From the NCBI RefSeq assembly GCF_000576555.1, contig NZ_CP007145.1, forward strand, positions 3,928,501-3,992,500: 64,000 nucleotides of DNA. Reading direction: 5' to 3'. This document shows, one piece after another, positions 61,021 through 64,000 of this stretch. The position numbers were made by a program, and so were the translations under genes. Under the pieces are notes generated by a model that worked only from the letters and a program-made list of their open reading frames with translations, made no database searches and was not told the DNA's origin. The DNA is from Hymenobacter swuensis DY53. Its GTDB lineage: Bacteria; Bacteroidota; Bacteroidia; Cytophagales; Hymenobacteraceae. The stretch's first letter is position 1. Each line of letters opens with the position of its first letter.

Positions 61021-62619
61021 TTACACGTCGAACTTGATGCCCTGGGCCAGCGGGAGCTGGGTGCTGTAGTTGATGGTGTTGGTCTGGCGGCGCATATACA
61101 CGCGCCAAGCATCAGAGCCGGATTCGCGGCCGCCGCCGGTTTCCTTCTCGCCGCCAAACGCACCACCGATTTCAGCCCCGCTGGTGCCGATGTTCACGTT
61201 GGCAATGCCACAGTCGGAGCCGGCGTGGCTGAGGAAGGCTTCGGCCTCGCGCATGTTTACCGTAAAGATGCTCGACGACAAACCCTGACGCACACCGTTC
61301 TGCGTGTCAATGGCATTTTCCACGCCGCCGCTGTACTTGATCAGGTACAGGATGGGCGCGAAGGTTTCTTCCTGCACCGTGTGGTATTCGTTGCGGGCTT
61401 CCACTAAGGCGGGCTTCACGTAGGTGCCGGTTTCGTAGCCAGCGCCGCTGAGGATTTCCCCACCGATGAGCAGCTGCCCACCTTCGGCCTGCACGGCGGC
61501 CAGGGCTTTGGTGAAGCTCTGCACGGCGTCCTGGTCGATGAGCGGGCCTACCAGCGTGCCTTCCTGCAGCGGGTGGCCGATGGGCAGGTTGGGGTAGATT
61601 TTGAGCAGACGAGCCTTCACATCCTCGAAAATCGATTCATGGATGATGAGGCGGCGCGTGGTGGTGCAGCGCTGCCCGGCCGTGCCCACGGCCCCGAACA
61701 CGATGCCCGGAATGGCAATGCCCAAATCGGCGTGCTCGGTGAGGATGATGGCGTTGTTGCCGCCCAGCTCCAGCAGCGCGCGGCCCAGACGGGCACCCAC
61801 AACTTCGCCTACCTTCTTACCCATGCGGGTGCTACCCGTGGCCGACACCAGCGGCACGCGCGTATCAGCCGCCATCTTGGCCCCAATTTCCGCGTCACCG
61901 ATAATCAGGTTGAAGATACCTTCAGGCAACTCGTTTTCGCGCAGCACGTCCCGGATGATGTGCTGCACGGCTACGGCCGTAAGGGGTGTTTTTTCGGAGG
62001 GCTTCCAAATGCAGGTATCACCGCAGACGGCGGCCAGCATGGCGTTCCAACTCCACACGGCTACCGGGAAGTTGAAGGCCGAAATGATGCCCACCACGCC
62101 CAGTGGGTGATACTGCTCGTACATGCGGTGCGCGGGGCGCTCCGAGTGCATGGTGAAGCCGTGCAGCTGCCGCGAGAGGCCCACCGCAAAGTCGCAGATG
62201 TCAATCATTTCCTGCACTTCGCCGAGGCCTTCCTGCAGGATTTTGCCCATCTCGTAGCTCACCAGCTTGCCCAGCGAGTCCTTGTATTCACGCAGCTTGT
62301 TGCCGATCTGACGCACGATTTCGCCGCGTTTAGGAGCCGGCATCAGCCGCCAGGTTTTGAAGGCTTCCTGGGCTTTCTGTACCACCTGTTCGTAGTCCTC
62401 GGCAGTAGCCAGAGCCACGGTCCCGATGGTGCGGCCATCGGTGGTGGAGGTGATGGTGCGGGTGTTGCCGTTCTGCGCGCCGCCCCAGGTCAGGCCGGTG
62501 CTCCAGGCAGCGTTATGGGCCTCAATACCCAGGTCATGCAACACCTGCTTAATACCGTGGTGGTCGTGGTCCTGCACATCGGTGCCAGTAGCGGCAGCTT
62601 CTTCGAGAGCTTGTTTCAT
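61021..62619 (-). CDS. ALDH7-type aldehyde dehydrogenase
   Basis: 532 residues from the ATG at 62619. NAD(P)-dependent aldehyde dehydrogenase of the ALDH7 (aminoadipate/piperideine-6-carboxylate dehydrogenase) type. Catalytic Cys in GTAGQRCTTTRR, Glu in ALLELGGNN; the nucleotide-binding ISAFNFPVAVWSWN and SATGSTRMGKKVGE are clear. It ends with EIGGAFGGEKETGGGRESGSDAW, typical of ALDH7. Family members act in lysine degradation (2-aminoadipate semialdehyde) or osmoprotection; substrate not proven. No other lysine-pathway gene is visible in the window. Confidence 0.93.
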   Translation of the reverse strand: MKQALEEAAATGTDVQDHDHHGIKQVLHDLGIEAHNAAWSTGLTWGGAQNGNTRTITSTTDGRTIGTVALATAEDYEQVVQKAQEAFKTWRLMPAPKRGEIVRQIGNKLREYKDSLGKLVSYEMGKILQEGLGEVQEMIDICDFAVGLSRQLHGFTMHSERPAHRMYEQYHPLGVVGIISAFNFPVAVWSWNAMLAAVCGDTCIWKPSEKTPLTAVAVQHIIRDVLRENELPEGIFNLIIGDAEIGAKMAADTRVPLVSATGSTRMGKKVGEVVGARLGRALLELGGNNAIILTEHADLGIAIPGIVFGAVGTAGQRCTTTRRLIIHESIFEDVKARLLKIYPNLPIGHPLQEGTLVGPLIDQDAVQSFTKALAAVQAEGGQLLIGGEILSGAGYETGTYVKPALVEARNEYHTVQEETFAPILYLIKYSGGVENAIDTQNGVRQGLSSSIFTVNMREAEAFLSHAGSDCGIANVNIGTSGAEIGGAFGGEKETGGGRESGSDAWRVYMRRQTNTINYSTQLPLAQGIKFDV

Positions 62620-62936
62620 TAGGAAGTAGACTGTATGAGTTGGGTGGGAATTTTGGGGCTGACTGCCGGCATACCGCAACGGTACCGAAGCTGGCTACAA
62701 AACAAACCATAAAAACTAACACCGGCCGGTTTCAAGCCAAGACCCCACTTTAAACTGACCGGAAAAACCATCTACGTCGTCGCCAACCCATTGCGCTTTC
62801 CCCGTTTTTGCTATTGATATTGCCGATTCGGCGGGTGAAGTGGGCATTTTCAGGATGCCCGGGGTCCCTTATGCCAACCAGGGTGGAGGCCGCCCAGCTG
62901 GTAGTTTCCCGGTTGTAATCTGCTACCTTGGAGTCT
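62620..62936. other. Intergenic region, no clear feature
   Basis: 317 bases between divergent genes. A near-consensus TACCTTGG (one mismatch to TAnnTTTG) lies at 62923-62930, just before the 62937 gene. On the minus strand TACCGTTG near 62680 could serve the dehydrogenase. No repeat or RNA-like structure stood out. Confidence 0.4.
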
Positions 62937-63344
62937 ATGCCCAGCTCTCTGCTCACCCTCACTCCCCGCCCCGATTTAGGTATTCTGGTGGCCCGCTGGG
63001 CCGATGACGCCCCCACGTCTTTGCTCCAAGCAGACTACACTGAACTACTTGCCACGGCCCGGCGGCATGGCCTCAGCCGCTGGCTTCTTGATGTGCGCCG
63101 CCGCGACCAGCTAAACCCCGAACTGGGCCAGTGGACCACCCATGTATTCTTCCCGATGGCCACCGCGCAACTGCTGCCGCAGCTGCTGCGCGTTGCGGTA
63201 CATTGCTCCCCAGGCCGGCTAATAGTGTATGAGAATGATCCGACCCAACAGCAGTACTTATCATACGGCCTGTCGGATGACCGGGAATATGAGTTGCGCC
63301 TGTTCATCGAAGAAGGTCCCGCCATGGAGTGGCTGCTTGCGTGA
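62937..63344 (+). CDS. Small STAS/SEC14-like protein
   Basis: 135 residues from the ATG at 62937; a TTG three codons upstream is less likely. The fold outline is that of small Bacteroidota STAS/SEC14-like proteins: opening strand LGILVARWADD, a helix-strand pair (YTELLATARRHGLSRWLLDV), then VAVHCSPGRLIVYENDP and the C-terminal amphipathic region. No phospho-acceptor Ser is evident in the position where anti-sigma antagonists carry one, so it may not be a partner switch protein. Convergent with the DegP-like gene. Confidence 0.6.
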   Translation: MPSSLLTLTPRPDLGILVARWADDAPTSLLQADYTELLATARRHGLSRWLLDVRRRDQLNPELGQWTTHVFFPMATAQLLPQLLRVAVHCSPGRLIVYENDPTQQQYLSYGLSDDREYELRLFIEEGPAMEWLLA

Positions 63345-63364
63345 AAAGCTACGCGGAAACCAAC

Positions 63365-63402
63365 AAAAAACCCCTCCGTTTTGCAGCGGAGGGGTTTAAT
63401 TT
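63365..63402. terminator. Bidirectional terminator
   Basis: AAACCCCTCCG and CGGAGGGGTTT form a stem around an 8-base loop, with A and T tracts on the two flanks. Between convergent genes ending at 63344 and 63421. Confidence 0.88.
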
Positions 63403-63420
63403 TATTGCGCCGGCACCAAA

Positions 63421-64000
63421 TTACTGGGCCTGCCCGATGGGGTAGTAGGCTTTGCGGCCATCGGGGTACACGCCTTCTACCAGCGCGCCTTCGGTTTCCT
63501 TGGCGGCTTCGAGGTAGCGCTGTACATCCTGGGGCTTCTCTACCCGGTTCTTGTCGATGCGGGTGATGATGAAGCCGTCGGCAATGCCGGTTTCGCGGAA
63601 GTTGGAGTTACGGATGCCGGTGATTTTCGCGCCGCCTTCAATATCCAGCTTGCTCTGCTCCTGCTTACTCACCGGGGCCAGCGAAGCACCTTCGTACTTC
63701 ACCACGGAAGCCACTTCCTCCCGAATAATATCGGTGGTGCCGGTGGAGTTGCGCAGGGTGGCCGTGGCGGTGCGCTCTTTCTCGTCGCGCAGGTAGGTCA
63801 CCTTGATTTTGTCGCCGGGCCGGAAGCGGGCCACCTGCTCCTGCAGCTGCGAGGAGGTGTTCACCTTCACGCCGTTGATTTCAGTAATGATGTCACCTTC
63901 CTCAATACCTGCCTGGGCCGCCGAGCTCGTTTTGCCCGCGCCCATTACGTACACGCCGTTCAGGCTCTTGAGCTTCTTCTCAGAAGCCAGTTGGGCATCC
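63421..64000 (-). CDS. DegP/HtrA serine protease, C-terminal two PDZ domains, 5' end outside window
   Basis: The C-terminal part of a periplasmic HtrA-type protease/chaperone; the open frame runs through the window edge, so about 192 residues are seen and the protease domain with its triad is outside. PDZ1 is visible from AAQAGIEEGDIITEINGVKV and FRPGDKIKVTYLRDEKE. PDZ2 is at the end (GGAKITGIRNSNFRETGIADG, IDKNRVEKPQDVQRYLEA). Both have the GxxxGD-type turns expected. Family placement is firm from the PDZ pair; symbol withheld because degP and degQ cannot be told apart here. Confidence 0.85.
   Translation of the reverse strand, partial: DAQLASEKKLKSLNGVYVMGAGKTSSAAQAGIEEGDIITEINGVKVNTSSQLQEQVARFRPGDKIKVTYLRDEKERTATATLRNSTGTTDIIREEVASVVKYEGASLAPVSKQEQSKLDIEGGAKITGIRNSNFRETGIADGFIITRIDKNRVEKPQDVQRYLEAAKETEGALVEGVYPDGRKAYYPIGQAQ

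Noticed and set aside
61573..62622. Plus-strand open frame of 349 codons
   Set aside because: Antisense to the aldehyde dehydrogenase; residue composition is that of a GC-rich shadow (Ala, Gly, Arg, His).

Overview
The window reads as GC-rich chromosomal DNA from a Bacteroidota bacterium, most likely a Hymenobacter-like member of the Cytophagales. This rests on the gene content (TonB-dependent receptor, DUF3857/transglutaminase proteins, MORN-repeat protein, bestrophin, DACNV-type diadenylate cyclase, many exported proteins), on repeated matches to the Bacteroidota promoter (TAnnTTTG, sometimes with TTTG or TTG about 17-19 bases upstream), and on the few purine-rich ribosome binding sites. 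The genus is an inference. I see no phage, insertion sequence, CRISPR array, rRNA or tRNA gene.

Layout: 1-2.5 kb, a partial short-chain dehydrogenase and guaB. 2.6-5.6 kb, a three-gene partner-switching module (membrane SpoIIE-type phosphatase, STAS antagonist, RsbW-like kinase). 5.7-11.4 kb, two parvulin-type periplasmic prolyl isomerases, a MoxR ATPase and an unknown protein. 11.6-16.8 kb, a second short-chain dehydrogenase, an acetyltransferase, an outer-membrane barrel, recA and a DUF3108 protein. 17.1-19.8 kb, a PhoB/PhoR-like two-component pair and an RluA-type pseudouridine synthase. 19.9-24.2 kb, a polytopic membrane protein and the translation cluster rplM-rpsI-rpsB-tsf. 24.2-28.3 kb, small and poorly known envelope proteins. 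28.4-30.4 kb, a YeiH-type transporter with a LysR regulator. 30.5-37.1 kb, an S9 peptidase, an M28 peptidase and a FecA-like TonB receptor. 37.2-42.6 kb, FUSC, bestrophin and a membrane-anchored MutS-like ATPase. 42.6-49.1 kb, a tandem pair of exported paralogues, RidA, a double TonB-C protein, a diadenylate cyclase-like protein, a TIMP-like protein and a DUF4442 protein. 49.3-56.6 kb, an operon of two transglutaminase-like DUF3857 proteins and a 1,102-residue TPR/MORN protein. 56.7-60.1 kb, an ECF sigma factor, a likely anti-sigma factor, a DUF4097-like protein and an exported PPC-domain protein. 60.4-64 kb, a lipoprotein, an ALDH7-type dehydrogenase, a small STAS-like protein and the end of a DegP/HtrA protease.

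The most unusual feature is not a gene. At least nine intergenic gaps carry long inverted repeats (arms about 17-39 bases), many visibly built from degenerate units of 7 bases (8 in one case, 10/12 in another). The arms share unit rhythm even where their bases differ. They lie in the gaps between co-directional or convergent genes, and in two cases run into a stop codon. They resemble in style the short tandemly repeated repetitive (STRR) heptamers of cyanobacteria, but I know of no described family matching these.

Other points of interest: an active/inactive transglutaminase pair; an OmpA-like insert without its binding Asp in a prolyl isomerase; an exported PPC/DUF296 protein; a diadenylate cyclase domain with RYN in place of RHR; and promoters so close to start codons that their transcripts would be almost leaderless.
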